Shown: one piece after another, positions 11,232 through 25,268 of the stretch
How positions within the stretch are numbered: position 1 is the first letter of the stretch
Layout of the letters: every line of letters starts with the position of its first letter
DNA from: Auanema rhodensis
Taxonomy: Eukaryota; Nematoda; Chromadorea; Rhabditida; Rhabditidae
Direction: 5' to 3'
NCBI GenBank assembly: GCA_964057225.1
Contig: OZ059894.1
Span: forward strand, 22,970,476 to 23,034,475
DNA length: 64,000 bases
Notes under the pieces: generated by a model
What the model saw: the letters and a program-made list of their open reading frames with translations, nothing else
The model's database searches: none
Told to the model about the DNA's origin: nothing
Made by a program: the position numbers and the translations under genes

Positions 11232-13688
11232 TAATACAAAAATTAGTTATGATCGTTTGAAAAATGATGCATTAGTGTATGTTGAGTTTCCATGTACACT
11301 CAATATTGCTTCCAAAAACATTTTGACAAAAATTTTTTCGAGAAATTTCAAAATAATTTAGCAAAAAGTAGATGTTTTTAGATTCCTTTTTTCAAGGCAA
11401 AGACGATGGACAATGTTATTCAACGAAAAAATTATTTCTTCAGGGTGAAAATCGAGGATATAAGTGTGAACTTATATCAGTTGATATCTCGGTGCATTTT
11501 TAAGCTAGCGCAAATCTGATAACACAGATCCACGCAGCTTAAAAATCCGCATCGAATGCACTATACTACATTGAGAAACGCTTGATACAAAAATTAGTTA
11601 TGATCGTTTGAAAAATGATGCATTAGTGTATGTTGAGTTTCCATGTACACTCAACATTGCTTCCAAAAACATTTTGACAAAAATTTTTTCGAGAAATTTC
11701 AAAATAATTTAGCAAAAAGTAGATGTTTTTAGATTCCTTTTTTCAAGGCAAAGACGATGGACAATGTTATTCAACAAAAAAATTATTTCTTCAGGGTGAA
11801 AATCGAGGATATAAGTGTGAACTTATATCAGTTGATATCTCGGTGCATTTTTAAGCTAGCGCAAATCTGATAACACAGATCGACGCAGCTTAAAAATCCG
11901 CATCGAATGCACTATACTACATTGAGAAACGCTTGATACAAAAATTAGTTATGATCGTTTGAAAAATGATGCATTAGTGTATGTTGAGTTTCCATGTACA
12001 CTCAACATTGCTTCCAAAAACATTTTGACAAAAATTTTTTCGAAAAATTTCAAAATAATTTAGCAAAAAGTAGATGTTTTTAGATTCCTTTTTTCAAGGC
12101 AAAGACGATGGACAATGTTATTCAACGAAAAAATTATTTCTTCAGGGTGAAAATCGAGGATATAAGTGTGAACTTATATCAGTTGATATCTCGGTGCATT
12201 TTTATGCTAGCGCAAATCTGATAACACAGATCGACGCAGCTTAAAAATCCGCATCGAATGCACTATACTACATTGAGAAACGCTTAATACAAAAATTAGT
12301 TATGATCGTTTGAAAAATGATGCATTAGTGTATGTTGAGTTTCCATGTACACTCAATATTGCTTCCAAAAACATTTTGACAAAAATTTTTTCGAGAAATT
12401 TCAAAATAATTTAGCAAAAAGTAGATGTTTTTAGATTCCTTTTTTCAAGGCAAAGACGATGGACAATGTTATTCAACGAAAAAATTATTTCTTCAGGGTG
12501 AAAATCGAGGATATAAGTGTGAACTTATATCAGTTGATATCTCGGTGCATTTTTAAGCTAGCGCAAATCTGATAACACAGATCCACGCAGCTTAAAAATC
12601 CGCATCGAATGCACTATACTACATTGAGAAACGCTTGATACAAAAATTAGTTATGATCGTTTGAAAAATGATGCATTAGTGTATGTTGAGTTTCCATGTA
12701 CACTCAACATTGCTTCCAAAAACATTTTGACAAAAATTTTTTCGAAAAATTTCAAAAGAATTTAGCAAAAAGTAGATGTTTTTAGATTCCATTTTTCAAG
12801 GCAAAGACGATAGACAATGTTATTTAACGAAAAAATTAATTCTTTAGGGTGAAAATCGAGGATATAAGTGTGAACTTATATCAGTTGATATCTCGGTGCA
12901 TTTTTAAGCTAGCGCAAATCTGATCACACAGATCGACGCAGCTTAAAAATCCGCATCGAATGCACTATACTACATTGAGAAACGTTTAATACACAAATTA
13001 GTTATGATCGTTTGAAAAATGATGCATTAGTGTATGTTGAGTTTCCATGTACACTCAATATTGCTTCCAAAAACATTTTGACAAAAATTTTTTCGAAAAA
13101 TTTCAAAAGAATTTAGCAAAAAGTAGATGTTTTTAGATTCCTTTTTTCAAGGCAAAGACGATGGACAATGTTATTCAACAAAAAAATTATTTCTTCAGGG
13201 TGAAAATCGAGGATATAAGTGTGAACTTATATCAGTTGATATCTCGGTGCATTTTTAAGCTAGCGCAAATCTGATAACACAGATCGACGCAGCTTAAAAA
13301 TCCGCATCGAATGCACTATACTACATTGAGAAACGCTTGATACAAAAATTAGTTATGATCGTTTGAAAAATGATGCATTAGTGTATGTTGAGTTTCCATG
13401 TACACTCAACATTGCTTCCAAAAACATTTTGACAAAAATTTTTTCGAAAAATTTCAAAAGAATTTAGCAAAAAGTAGATGTTTTTAGATTCCATTTTTCA
13501 AGGCAAAGACGATAGACAATGTTATTTAACGAAAAAATTAATTCTTCAGGGTGAAAATCGAGGATATAAGTTTAAACTTATATCAGTTGATATCTCGGTG
13601 CATTTTTATGCTAGCGCAAATCTGATAACACAGATCGACGCAGCTTAAAAATCCGCATCGAATGCAGTATACTACATTGAGAAACGCT
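11232..13688 (+). repeat. Re-copied A/B boundary units M33-M39
   Basis: M33-M35 (11232-12284) repeat M20-M22 (6670-7722). M36-M38 (12285-13337) repeat M24-M26 (8073-9125), so the M23-type unit is missing between them. M39 (13338) begins like M27 (gtttaaac) but ends like M22 (tatgctagcg) and leads into an M23-type unit, placing another exchange at about 13585-13610. M39 also has a private change, aatgcagtat, near 13677. Confidence 0.82.
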
Positions 13689-16600
13689 TGATACAAAAAT
13701 TAGTTATGATCGTTTGAAAAATGATGCATTAGTGTATGTTGAGTTTCCATGTACACTCAACATTGCTTCCAAAAACATTTTGACAAAAATTTTTTCGAAA
13801 AATTTCAAAATAATTTAGCAAAAAGTAGATGTTTTTCGATTCCTTTTTCAAGGCAAAGACGATGGACAATGTTATTCAACGAAAAAATTAATTCTTCAGG
13901 GTGAAAATCGAGGATATAAGTGTGAACTTATATCAGTTGATATCTCGGTGCATTTTTAAGCTAGCGCAAATCTGATAACACAGATCGACGCAGCTTAAAA
14001 ATCCGCATCGAATGCACTCTACTACATTGAGAAACGCTTAATACAAAAATTAGTTATGATCGTTTGAAAAATGATGCATTAGTGTATGTTGAGTTTCCAT
14101 GTACACTCAATATTGCTTCCAAAAACATTTTGACAAAAATTTTTTCGAGAAATTTCAAAATAATTTAGCAAAAAGTAGATGTTTTTAGATTCCTTTTTTC
14201 AAGGCAAAGACGATGGACAATGTTATTCAACGAAAAAATTATTTCTTCAGGGTGAAAATCGAGGATATAAGTGTGAACTTATATCAGTTGATATCTCGGT
14301 GCATTTTTAAGCTAGCGCAAATCTGATAACACAGATCCACGCAGCTTAAAAATCCGCATCGAATGCACTATACTACATTGAGAAACGCTTGATACAAAAA
14401 TTAGTTATGATCGTTTGAAAAATGATGCATTAGTGTATGTTGAGTTTCCATGTACACTCAACATTGCTTCCAAAAACATTTTGACAAAAATTTTTTCGAA
14501 AAATTTCAAAAGAATTTAGCAAAAAGTAGATGTTTTTAGATTCCATTTTTCAAGGCAAAGACGATAGACAATGTTATTTAACGAAAAAATTAATTCTTTA
14601 GGGTGAAAATCGAGGATATAAGTGTGAACTTATATCAGTTGATATCTCGGTGCATTTTTAAGCTAGCGCAAATCTGATCACACAGATCGACGCAGCTTAA
14701 AAATCCGCATCGAATGCACTATACTACATTGAGAAACGTTTAATACACAAATTAGTTATGATCGTTTGAAAAATGATGCATTAGTGTATGTTGAGTTTCC
14801 ATGTACACTCAATATTGCTTCCAAAAACATTTTGACAAAAATTTTTTCGAAAAATTTCAAAAGAATTTAGCAAAAAGTAGATGTTTTTAGATTCCTTTTT
14901 TCAAGGCAAAGACGATGGACAATGTTATTCAACAAAAAAATTATTTCTTCAGGGTGAAAATCGAGGATATAAGTGTGAACTTATATCAGTTGATATCTCG
15001 GTGCATTTTTAAGCTAGCGCAAATCTGATAACACAGATCGACGCAGCTTAAAAATCCGCATCGAATGCACTATACTACATTGAGAAACGCTTGATACAAA
15101 AATTAGTTATGATCGTTTGAAAAATGATGCATTAGTGTATGTTGAGTTTCCATGTACACTCAACATTGCTTCCAAAAACATTTTGACAAAAATTTTTTCG
15201 AAAAATTTCAAAAGAATTTAGCAAAAAGTAGATGTTTTTAGATTCCATTTTTCAAGGCAAAGACGATAGACAATGTTATTTAACGAAAAAATTAATTCTT
15301 CAGGGTGAAAATCGAGGATATAAGTTTAAACTTATATCAGTTGATATCTCGGTGCATTTTTAAGCTAGCGCAAATCTGATAACACAGATCGACGCAGCTT
15401 AAAAATCCGCATCGAATGCACTATACTACATTGAGAAACGCTTAATACACAAATTAGTTATGATCGTTTGAAAAATGATGCATTAGTGTATGTTGAGTTT
15501 CCATGTACACTCAATATTGCTTCCAAAAACATTTTGACAAAAATTTTTTCGAAAAATTTCAAAAGAATTTAGCAAAAAGTAGATGTTTTTAGATTCCATT
15601 TTTCAAGGCAAAGACGATAGACAATGTTATTTAACGAAAAAATTAATTCTTTAGGGTGAAAATCGAGGATATAAGTGTGAACTTATATCAGTTGATATCT
15701 CGGTGCATTTTTAAGCTAGCGCAAATCTGATCACACAGATCGACGCAGCTTAAAAATCCGCATCGAATGCACTATACTACATTGAGAAACGCTTAATACA
15801 CAAATTAGTTATGATCGTTTGAAAAATGATGCATTAGTGTATGTTGAGTTTCCATGTACACTCAATATTGCTTCCAAAAACATTTTGACAAAAATTTTTT
15901 CGAGAAATTTCAAAATAATTTAGCAAAAAGTAGATGTTTTCAGATTCCTTTTTTCAAGGCAAAGACGATGGACAATGTTATTCAACAAAAAAATTATTTC
16001 TTCAGGGTGAAAATCGAGGATATAAGTGTGAACTTATATCAGTTGATATCTCGGTGCATTTTTAAGCTAGCGCAAATCTGATAACACAGATCGACGCAGC
16101 TTAAAAATCCGCATCGAATGCACTATACTACATTGAGAAACGCTTGATACAAAAATTAGTTATGATCGTTTGAAAAATGATGCATTAGTGTATGTTGAGT
16201 TTCCATGTACACTCAACATTGCTTCCAAAAACATTTTGACAAAAATTTTTTCGAAAAATTTCAAAAGAATTTAGCAAAAAGTAGATGTTTTAAGATTCCA
16301 TTTTTCAAGGCAAAGACGATAGACAATGTTATTTAACGAAAAAATTAATTCTTCAGGGTGAAAATCGAGGATATAAGTGTGAACTTATATCAGTTGATAT
16401 CTCGGTGCATTTTTAAGCTAGCGCAAATCTGATAACACAGATCGACGCAGCTTAAAAATCCGCATCGAATGCACTATACTACATTGAGAAACGCTTGATA
16501 CAAAAATTAGTTATGATCGTTTGAAAAATGATGCATTAGTGTATGTTGAGTTTCCATGTACACTCAACATTGCTTCCAAAAACATTTTGACAAAAATTTT

Positions 16601-17126
16601 TTCGAAAAATTTCAAAAGAATTTAGCAAAAAGTAGATGTTTTTAGATTCCATTTTTCAAGGCAAAGACGATAGACAATGTTATTTAACGAAAAAATTAAT
16701 TCTTTAGGGTGAAAATCGAGGATATAAGTGCGAACTTATATCAGTTGATATCTCGGTGCATTTTTAAGCTAGCGCAAATCTGATCACACAGATCGACGCA
16801 GCTTAAAAATCCGCATCGAATGCACTATACTACATTGAGAAACGCTTAATACACAAATTAGTTATGATCGTTTGAAAAATGATGCATTAGTGTATGTTGA
16901 GTTTCCATGTACACTCAACATTGCTTCCAAAAACATTTTGACAAAAATTTTTTCGAAAAATTTCAAAAGAATTTAGCAAAAAGTAGATGTTTTTAGATTC
17001 CATTTTTCAAGGCAAAGACGATAGACAATGTTATTTAACGAAAAAATTAATTCTTTAGGGTGAAAATCGAGGATATAAGTGTGAACTTATATCAGTTGAT
17101 ATCTCGGTGCATTTTTAAGCTAGCGC
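13689..17126 (+). repeat. Second copy of the nine-unit block M23-M31 and start of M32 (M40-M49)
   Basis: Units 13689-16846 reproduce 7723-10880 unit by unit at an offset of 5,966 bp (17 units less one base). This includes the 350-bp unit, gatccacg, cgtttaatacac, gtttaaac, ttttcagatt, ttttaagatt and gtgcgaac marks in the same order. The following unit (16847) matches M32 only up to about phase 280, then keeps c290 and tatac. The M32 composite arose separately from this copy. Confidence 0.86.
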
Positions 17127-20100
17127 AAATCTGATCACACAGATCGACGCAGCTTAAAAATCCGCATCGAATGCACTATACTACATTGAGAAACGTTTAA
17201 TACACAAATTAGTTATGATCGTTTGAAAAATGATGCATTAGTGTATGTTGAGTTTCCATGTACACTCAATATTGCTTCCAAAAACATTTTGACAAAAATT
17301 TTTTCGAAAAATTTCAAAATAATTTAGCAAAAAGTAGATGTTTTTAGATTCCATTTTTCAAGGCAAAGACGATAGACAATGTTATTTAACGAAAAAATTA
17401 ATTCTTTAGGGTGAAAATCGAGGATATAAGTGTGAACTTATATCAGTTGATATCTCGGTGCATTTTTAAGCTAGCGCAAATCTGATAACACAGATCGACG
17501 CAGCTTAAAAATCCGCATCGAATGCACTATACTACATTGAGAAACGCTTGATACAAAAATTAGTTATGATCGTTTGAAAAATGATGCATTAGTGTATGTT
17601 GAGTTTCCATGTACACTCAACATTGCTTCCAAAAACATTTTGACAAAAATTTTTTCGAAAAATTTCAAAAGAATTTAGCAAAAAGTAGATGTTTTTAGAT
17701 TCCATTTTTCAAGGCAAAGACGATAGACAATGTTATTTAACGAAAAAATTAATTCTTCAGGGTGAAAATCGAGGATATAAGTGTGAACTTATATCAGTTG
17801 ATATCTCGGTGCATTTTTAAGCTAGCGCAAATCTGATAACACAGATCGACGCAGCTTAAAAATCCGCATCGAATGCACTTTACTACATTGAGAAACGCTT
17901 AATACAAAAATTAGTTATGATCGTTTGAAAAATGATGCATTAGTGTATGTTGAGTTTCCATGTACACTCAATATTGCTTCCAAAAACATTTTGACAAAAA
18001 TTTTTTCGAAAAATTTCAAAATAATTTAGCAAAAAGTAGATGTTTTTAGATTCCATTTTTCAAGGCAAAGACGATGGACAATGTTATTTAACGAAAAAAT
18101 TATTTCTTCAGGGTGAAAATCGAGGATATAAGTGTGAACATATATCAGTTGATATCTCGGTGCATTTTTAAGCTAGCGCAAATCTGATAACACAGATCGA
18201 CGCAGCTTAAAAATCCGCATCGAATGCACTCTATTACATTGAGAAACGCTTAATACAAAAATTAGTTATGATCGTTTGAAAAATGATGCATTAGTGTATG
18301 TTGAGTTTCCATGTACACTCAATATTGCTTCCAAAAACATTTTGACAAAAATTTTTTCGAAAAATTTCAAAATAATTTAGCAAAAAGTAGATGTTTTTAG
18401 ATTCCTTTTTTCAAGGCAAAGACGATGGACAATGTTATTCAACGAAAAAATTATTTCTTCAGGGTGAAAATCGAGGATATAAGTGTGAACTTATATCAGT
18501 TGATATCTCGGTGCATTTTCAAGCTAGCGCAAATCTGATAACACAGATCGACGCAGCTTAAAAATCCGCATCGAATGCACTATACTACATTGAGAAACGC
18601 TTGATACAAAAATTAGTTATGATCGTTTGAAAAATGATGCATTAGTGTATGTTGAGTTTCCATGTACAATCAACATTGCTTCCAAAAACATTTTGACAAA
18701 AATTTTTTCGAAAAATTTCAAAATAATTTAGCAAAAAGTAGATGTTTTTAGATTCCATTTTTCAAGGCAAAGACGATAGACAATGTTATTCAACGAAAAA
18801 ATTAATTCTTTAGGGTGAAAATCGAGGATATAAGTGTGAACTTATATCAGTTGATATCTCGGTGCATTTTTAAGCTAGCGCAAATCTGATCAAACAGATC
18901 GACGCAGCTTAAAAATCCGCATCGAATGCACTATACTACATTGAGAAACGCTTAATACACAAATTAGTTATGATCGTTTGAAAAATGATGCATTAGTGTA
19001 TGTTGAGTTTCCATGTACACTCAATATTGCTTCCAAAAACATTTTGACAAAAATTTTTTCGAAAAATTTCAAAAGAATTTAGCAAAAAGTAGATGTTTTT
19101 AGATTCCATTTTTCAAGGCAAAGACGATAGACAATGTTATTCAACGAAAAAATTATTTCTTCAGGGTGAAAATCGAGGATATAAGTGTGAACTTATATCA
19201 GTTGATATCTCGGTGCATTTTTAAGCTAGCGCAAATCTGATAACACAGATCGACGCAGCTTAAAAATCCGCATCGAATGCACTATACTACATTGAGAAAC
19301 GCTTGATACAAAAATTAGTTATGATCGTTTGAAAAATGATGCATTAGTGTATGTTGAGTTTCCATGTACACTCAACATTGCTTCCAAAAACATTTTGACA
19401 AAAATTTTTTCGAAAAATTTCAAAATAATTTAGCAAAAAGTAGATGTTTTTCGATTCCTTTTTCAAGGCAAAGACGATGGACAATGTTATTCAACGAAAA
19501 AATTAATTCTTCAGGGTGAAAATCGAGGATATAAGTGTGAACTTATATCAGTTGATATCTCGGTGCATTTTTAAGCTAGCGCAAATCTGATAACACAGAT
19601 CGACGCAGCTTAAAAATCCGCATCGAATGAACTCTACTACATTGAGAAACGCTTAATACAAAAATTAGTTATGATCGTTTGAAAAATGATGCATTAGTGT
19701 ATGTTGAGTTTCCATGTACACTCAATATTGCTTCCAAAAACATTTTGACAAAAATTTTTTCGAGAAATTTCAAAATAATTTAGCAAAAAGTAGATGTTTT
19801 TAGATTCCTTTTTTCAAGGCAAAGACGATGGACAATGTTATTCAACGAAAAAATTAATTCTTCAGGGTGAAAATCGAGGATATAAGTGTGAACTTATATC
19901 AGTTGATATCTCGGTGCATTTTTAAGCTAGCGCAAATCTGATAACACAGATCGACGCAGCTTAAAAATCCGCATCGAATGCACTCTACTACATTGAGAAA
20001 CGCTTAATACAAAAATTAGTTATGATCGTTTGAAAAATGATGCATTAGTGTATGTTGAGTTTCCATGTACACTCAATATTGCTTCCAAAAACATTTTGAC

Positions 20101-21408
20101 AAAAATTTTTTCGAAAAATTTCAAAAGAATTTAGCAAAAAGTAGATGTTTTTAGATTCCATTTTTCAAGGCAAAGACGATAGACAATGTTATTTAACGAA
20201 AAAATTAATTCTTTAGGGTGAAAATCGAGGATATAAGTGTGAACTTATATCAGTTGATATCTCGGTGCATTTTTAAGCTAGCGCAAATCTGATCACACAG
20301 ATCGACGCAGCTTAAAAATCCGCATCGAATGCACTATACTACATTGAGAAACGCTTGATACACAAATTAGTTATGATCGTTTGAAAAATGATGCATTAGT
20401 GTATGTTGAGTTTCCATGTACACTCAACATTGCTTCCAAAAACATTTTGACAAAAATTTTTTCGAAAAATTTCAAAAGAATTTAGCAAAAAGTAGATGTT
20501 TTTAGATTCCATTTTTCAAGGCAAAGACGATAGACAATGTTATTTAACGAAAAAATTAATTCTTTAGGGTGAAAATCGAGGATATAAGTGCGAACTTATA
20601 TCAGTTGATATCTCGGTGCATTTTTAAGCTAGCGCAAATCTGATCACACAGATCGACGCAGCTTAAAAATCCGCATCGAATGCACTATACTACATTGAGA
20701 AACGCTTAATACACAAATTAGTTATGATCGTTTGAAAAATGATGCATTAGTGTATGTTGAGTTTCCATGTACACTCAACATTGCTTCCAAAAACATTTTG
20801 ACAAAAATTTTTTCGAAAAATTTCAAAAGAATTTAGCAAAAAGTAGATGTTTTTAGATTCCATTTTTCAAGGCAAAGACGATAGACAATGTTATTTAACG
20901 AAAAAATTAATTCTTTAGGGTGAAAATCGAGGATATAAGTGTGAACTTATATCAGTTGATATCTCGGTGCATTTTTAAGCTAGCGCAAATCTGATCACAC
21001 AGATCGACGCAGCTTAAAAATCCGCATCGAATGCACTATACTACATTGAGAAACGTTTAATACACAAATTAGTTATGATCGTTTGAAAAATGATGCATTA
21101 GTGTATGTTGAGTTTCCATGTACACTCAATATTGCTTCCAAAAACATTTTGACAAAAATTTTTTCGAAAAATTTCAAAATAATTTAGCAAAAAGTAGATG
21201 TTTTTAGATTCCATTTTTCAAAGCAAAGACGATAGACAATGTTATTTAACGAAAAAATTAATTCTTTAGGGTGAAAATCGAGGATATAAGTGTGAACTTA
21301 TATCAGTTGATATCTCGGTGCATTTTTAAGCTAGCGCAAATCTGATCACACAGATCGACGCAGCTTAAAAATCCGCATCGAATGCACTATACTACATTGA
21401 GAAACGCT
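16496..21408 (+). repeat. Fourteen-unit higher-order repeat, copy 1
   Basis: The block is 4,913 bp (14 units less one base). Marks in order are gtgcgaac (16496), cgtttaatacac (17198), ctttac (17549), acatat with ctctattac (17900), ttcaagc (18251), tacaatcaac with gatcaaacag (18602), the 350-bp unit with gaactctac (19304) and gtgcgaac (20356). The last three units, 20356-21408, are a trimer copied in tandem at 21409-22461. A caaagcaaag change at about 21221 is shared with about 22274, so that trimer duplication followed the change. Confidence 0.86.
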
Positions 21409-24400
21409 TGATACACAAATTAGTTATGATCGTTTGAAAAATGATGCATTAGTGTATGTTGAGTTTCCATGTACACTCAACATTGCTTCCAAAAACATTT
21501 TGACAAAAATTTTTTCGAAAAATTTCAAAAGAATTTAGCAAAAAGTAGATGTTTTTAGATTCCATTTTTCAAGGCAAAGACGATAGACAATGTTATTTAA
21601 CGAAAAAATTAATTCTTTAGGGTGAAAATCGAGGATATAAGTGCGAACTTATATCAGTTGATATCTCGGTGCATTTTTAAGCTAGCGCAAATCTGATCAC
21701 ACAGATCGACGCAGCTTAAAAATCCGCATCGAATGCACTATACTACATTGAGAAACGCTTAATACACAAATTAGTTATGATCGTTTGAAAAATGATGCAT
21801 TAGTGTATGTTGAGTTTCCATGTACACTCAACATTGCTTCCAAAAACATTTTGACAAAAATTTTTTCGAAAAATTTCAAAAGAATTTAGCAAAAAGTAGA
21901 TGTTTTTAGATTCCATTTTTCAAGGCAAAGACGATAGACAATGTTATTTAACGAAAAAATTAATTCTTTAGGGTGAAAATCGAGGATATAAGTGTGAACT
22001 TATATCAGTTGATATCTCGGTGCATTTTTAAGCTAGCGCAAATCTGATCACACAGATCGACGCAGCTTAAAAATCCGCATCGAATGCACTATACTACATT
22101 GAGAAACGTTTAATACACAAATTAGTTATGATCGTTTGAAAAATGATGCATTAGTGTATGTTGAGTTTCCATGTACACTCAATATTGCTTCCAAAAACAT
22201 TTTGACAAAAATTTTTTCGAAAAATTTCAAAATAATTTAGCAAAAAGTAGATGTTTTTAGATTCCATTTTTCAAAGCAAAGACGATAGACAATGTTATTT
22301 AACGAAAAAATTAATTCTTTAGGGTGAAAATCGAGGATATAAGTGTGAACTTATATCAGTTGATATCTCGGTGCATTTTTAAGCTAGCGCAAATCTGATA
22401 ACACAGATCGACGCAGCTTAAAAATCCGCATCGAATGCACTATACTACATTGAGAAACGCTTGATACAAAAATTAGTTATGATCGTTTGAAAAATGATGC
22501 ATTAGTGTATGTTGAGTTTCCATGTACACTCAACATTGCTTCCAAAAACATTTTGACAAAAATTTTTTCGAAAAATTTCAAAAGAATTTAGCAAAAAGTA
22601 GATGTTTTTAGATTCCATTTTTCAAGGCAAAGACGATAGACAATGTTATTTAACGAAAAAATTAATTCTTCAGGGTGAAAATCGAGGATATAAGTGTGAA
22701 CTTATATCAGTTGATATCTCGGTGCATTTTTAAGCTAGCGCAAATCTGATAACACAGATCGACGCAGCTTAAAAATCCGCATCGAATGCACTTTACTACA
22801 TTGAGAAACGCTTAATACAAAAATTAGTTATGATCGTTTGAAAAATGATGCATTAGTGTATGTTGAGTTTCCATGTACACTCAATATTGCTTCCAAAAAC
22901 ATTTTGACAAAAATTTTTTCGAAAAATTTCAAAATAATTTAGCAAAAAGTAGATGTTTTTAGATTCCATTTTTCAAGGCAAAGACGATGGACAATGTTAT
23001 TTAACGAAAAAATTATTTCTTCAGGGTGAAAATCGAGGATATAAGTGTGAACATATATCAGTTGATATCTCGGTGCATTTTTAAGCTAGCGCAAATCTGA
23101 TAACACAGATCGACGCAGCTTAAAAATCCGCATCGAATGCACTCTATTACATTGAGAAACGCTTAATACAAAAATTAGTTATGATCGTTTGAAAAATGAT
23201 GCATTAGTGTATGTTGAGTTTCCATGTACACTCAATATTGCTTCCAAAAACATTTTGACAAAAATTTTTTCGAAAAATTTCAAAATAATTTAGCAAAAAG
23301 TAGATGTTTTTAGATTCCTTTTTTCAAGGCAAAGACGATGGACAATGTTATTCAACGAAAAAATTATTTCTTCAGGGTGAAAATCGAGGATATAAGTGTG
23401 AACTTATATCAGTTGATATCTCGGTGCATTTTCAAGCTAGCGCAAATCTGATAACACAGATCGACGCAGCTTAAAAATCCGCATCGAATGCACTATACTA
23501 CATTGAGAAACGCTTGATACAAAAATTAGTTATGATCGTTTGAAAAATGATGCATTAGTGTATGTTGAGTTTCCATGTACAATCAACATTGCTTCCAAAA
23601 ACATTTTGACAAAAATTTTTTCGAAAAATTTCAAAATAATTTAGCAAAAAGTAGATGTTTTTAGATTCCATTTTTCAAGGCAAAGACGATAGACAATGTT
23701 ATTCAACGAAAAAATTAATTCTTTAGGGTGAAAATCGAGGATATAAGTGTGAACTTATATCAGTTGATATCTCGGTGCATTTTTAAGCTAGCGCAAATCT
23801 GATCAAACAGATCGACGCAGCTTAAAAATCCGCATCGAATGCACTATACTACATTGAGAAACGCTTAATACACAAATTAGTTATGATCGTTTGAAAAATG
23901 ATGCATTAGTGTATGTTGAGTTTCCATGTACACTCAATATTGCTTCCAAAAACATTTTGACAAAAATTTTTTCGAAAAATTTCAAAAGAATTTAGCAAAA
24001 AGTAGATGTTTTTAGATTCCATTTTTCAAGGCAAAGACGATAGACAATGTTATTCAACGAAAAAATTATTTCTTCAGGGTGAAAATCGAGGATATAAGTG
24101 TGAACTTATATCAGTTGATATCTCGGTGCATTTTTAAGCTAGCGCAAATCTGATAACACAGATCGACGCAGCTTAAAAATCCGCATCGAATGCACTATAC
24201 TACATTGAGAAACGCTTGATACAAAAATTAGTTATGATCGTTTGAAAAATGATGCATTAGTGTATGTTGAGTTTCCATGTACACTCAACATTGCTTCCAA
24301 AAACATTTTGACAAAAATTTTTTCGAAAAATTTCAAAATAATTTAGCAAAAAGTAGATGTTTTTCGATTCCTTTTTCAAGGCAAAGACGATGGACAATGT

Positions 24401-25268
24401 TATTCAACGAAAAAATTAATTCTTCAGGGTGAAAATCGAGGATATAAGTGTGAACTTATATCAGTTGATATCTCGGTGCATTTTTAAGCTAGCGCAAATC
24501 TGATAACACAGATCGACGCAGCTTAAAAATCCGCATCGAATGAACTCTACTACATTGAGAAACGCTTAATACAAAAATTAGTTATGATCGTTTGAAAAAT
24601 GATGCATTAGTGTATGTTGAGTTTCCATGTACACTCAATATTGCTTCCAAAAACATTTTGACAAAAATTTTTTCGAGAAATTTCAAAATAATTTAGCAAA
24701 AAGTAGATGTTTTTAGATTCCTTTTTTCAAGGCAAAGACGATGGACAATGTTATTCAACGAAAAAATTAATTCTTCAGGGTGAAAATCGAGGATATAAGT
24801 GTGAACTTATATCAGTTGATATCTCGGTGCATTTTTAAGCTAGCGCAAATCTGATAACACAGATCGACGCAGCTTAAAAATCCGCATCGAATGCACTCTA
24901 CTACATTGAGAAACGCTTAATACAAAAATTAGTTATGATCGTTTGAAAAATGATGCATTAGTGTATGTTGAGTTTCCATGTACACTCAATATTGCTTCCA
25001 AAAACATTTTGACAAAAATTTTTTCGAAAAATTTCAAAAGAATTTAGCAAAAAGTAGATGTTTTTAGATTCCATTTTTCAAGGCAAAGACGATAGACAAT
25101 GTTATTTAACGAAAAAATTAATTCTTTAGGGTGAAAATCGAGGATATAAGTGTGAACTTATATCAGTTGATATCTCGGTGCATTTTTAAGCTAGCGCAAA
25201 TCTGATCACACAGATCGACGCAGCTTAAAAATCCGCATTGAATGCACTATACTACATTGAGAAACGCT
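21409..25268 (+). repeat. Fourteen-unit higher-order repeat, copy 2 (eleven units)
   Basis: Units 21409-25268 repeat 16496-20355 at an offset of 4,913 bp with all marks in the same order. These include tacaatcaac and gatcaaacag (23515 unit) and the 350-bp unit with gaactctac (24217). The copy ends where an M29-type unit (25269) replaces the trimer. The last unit has gcattgaatg instead of gcatcgaatg (about 25238), a variant shared with the unit starting 57881. Confidence 0.86.
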
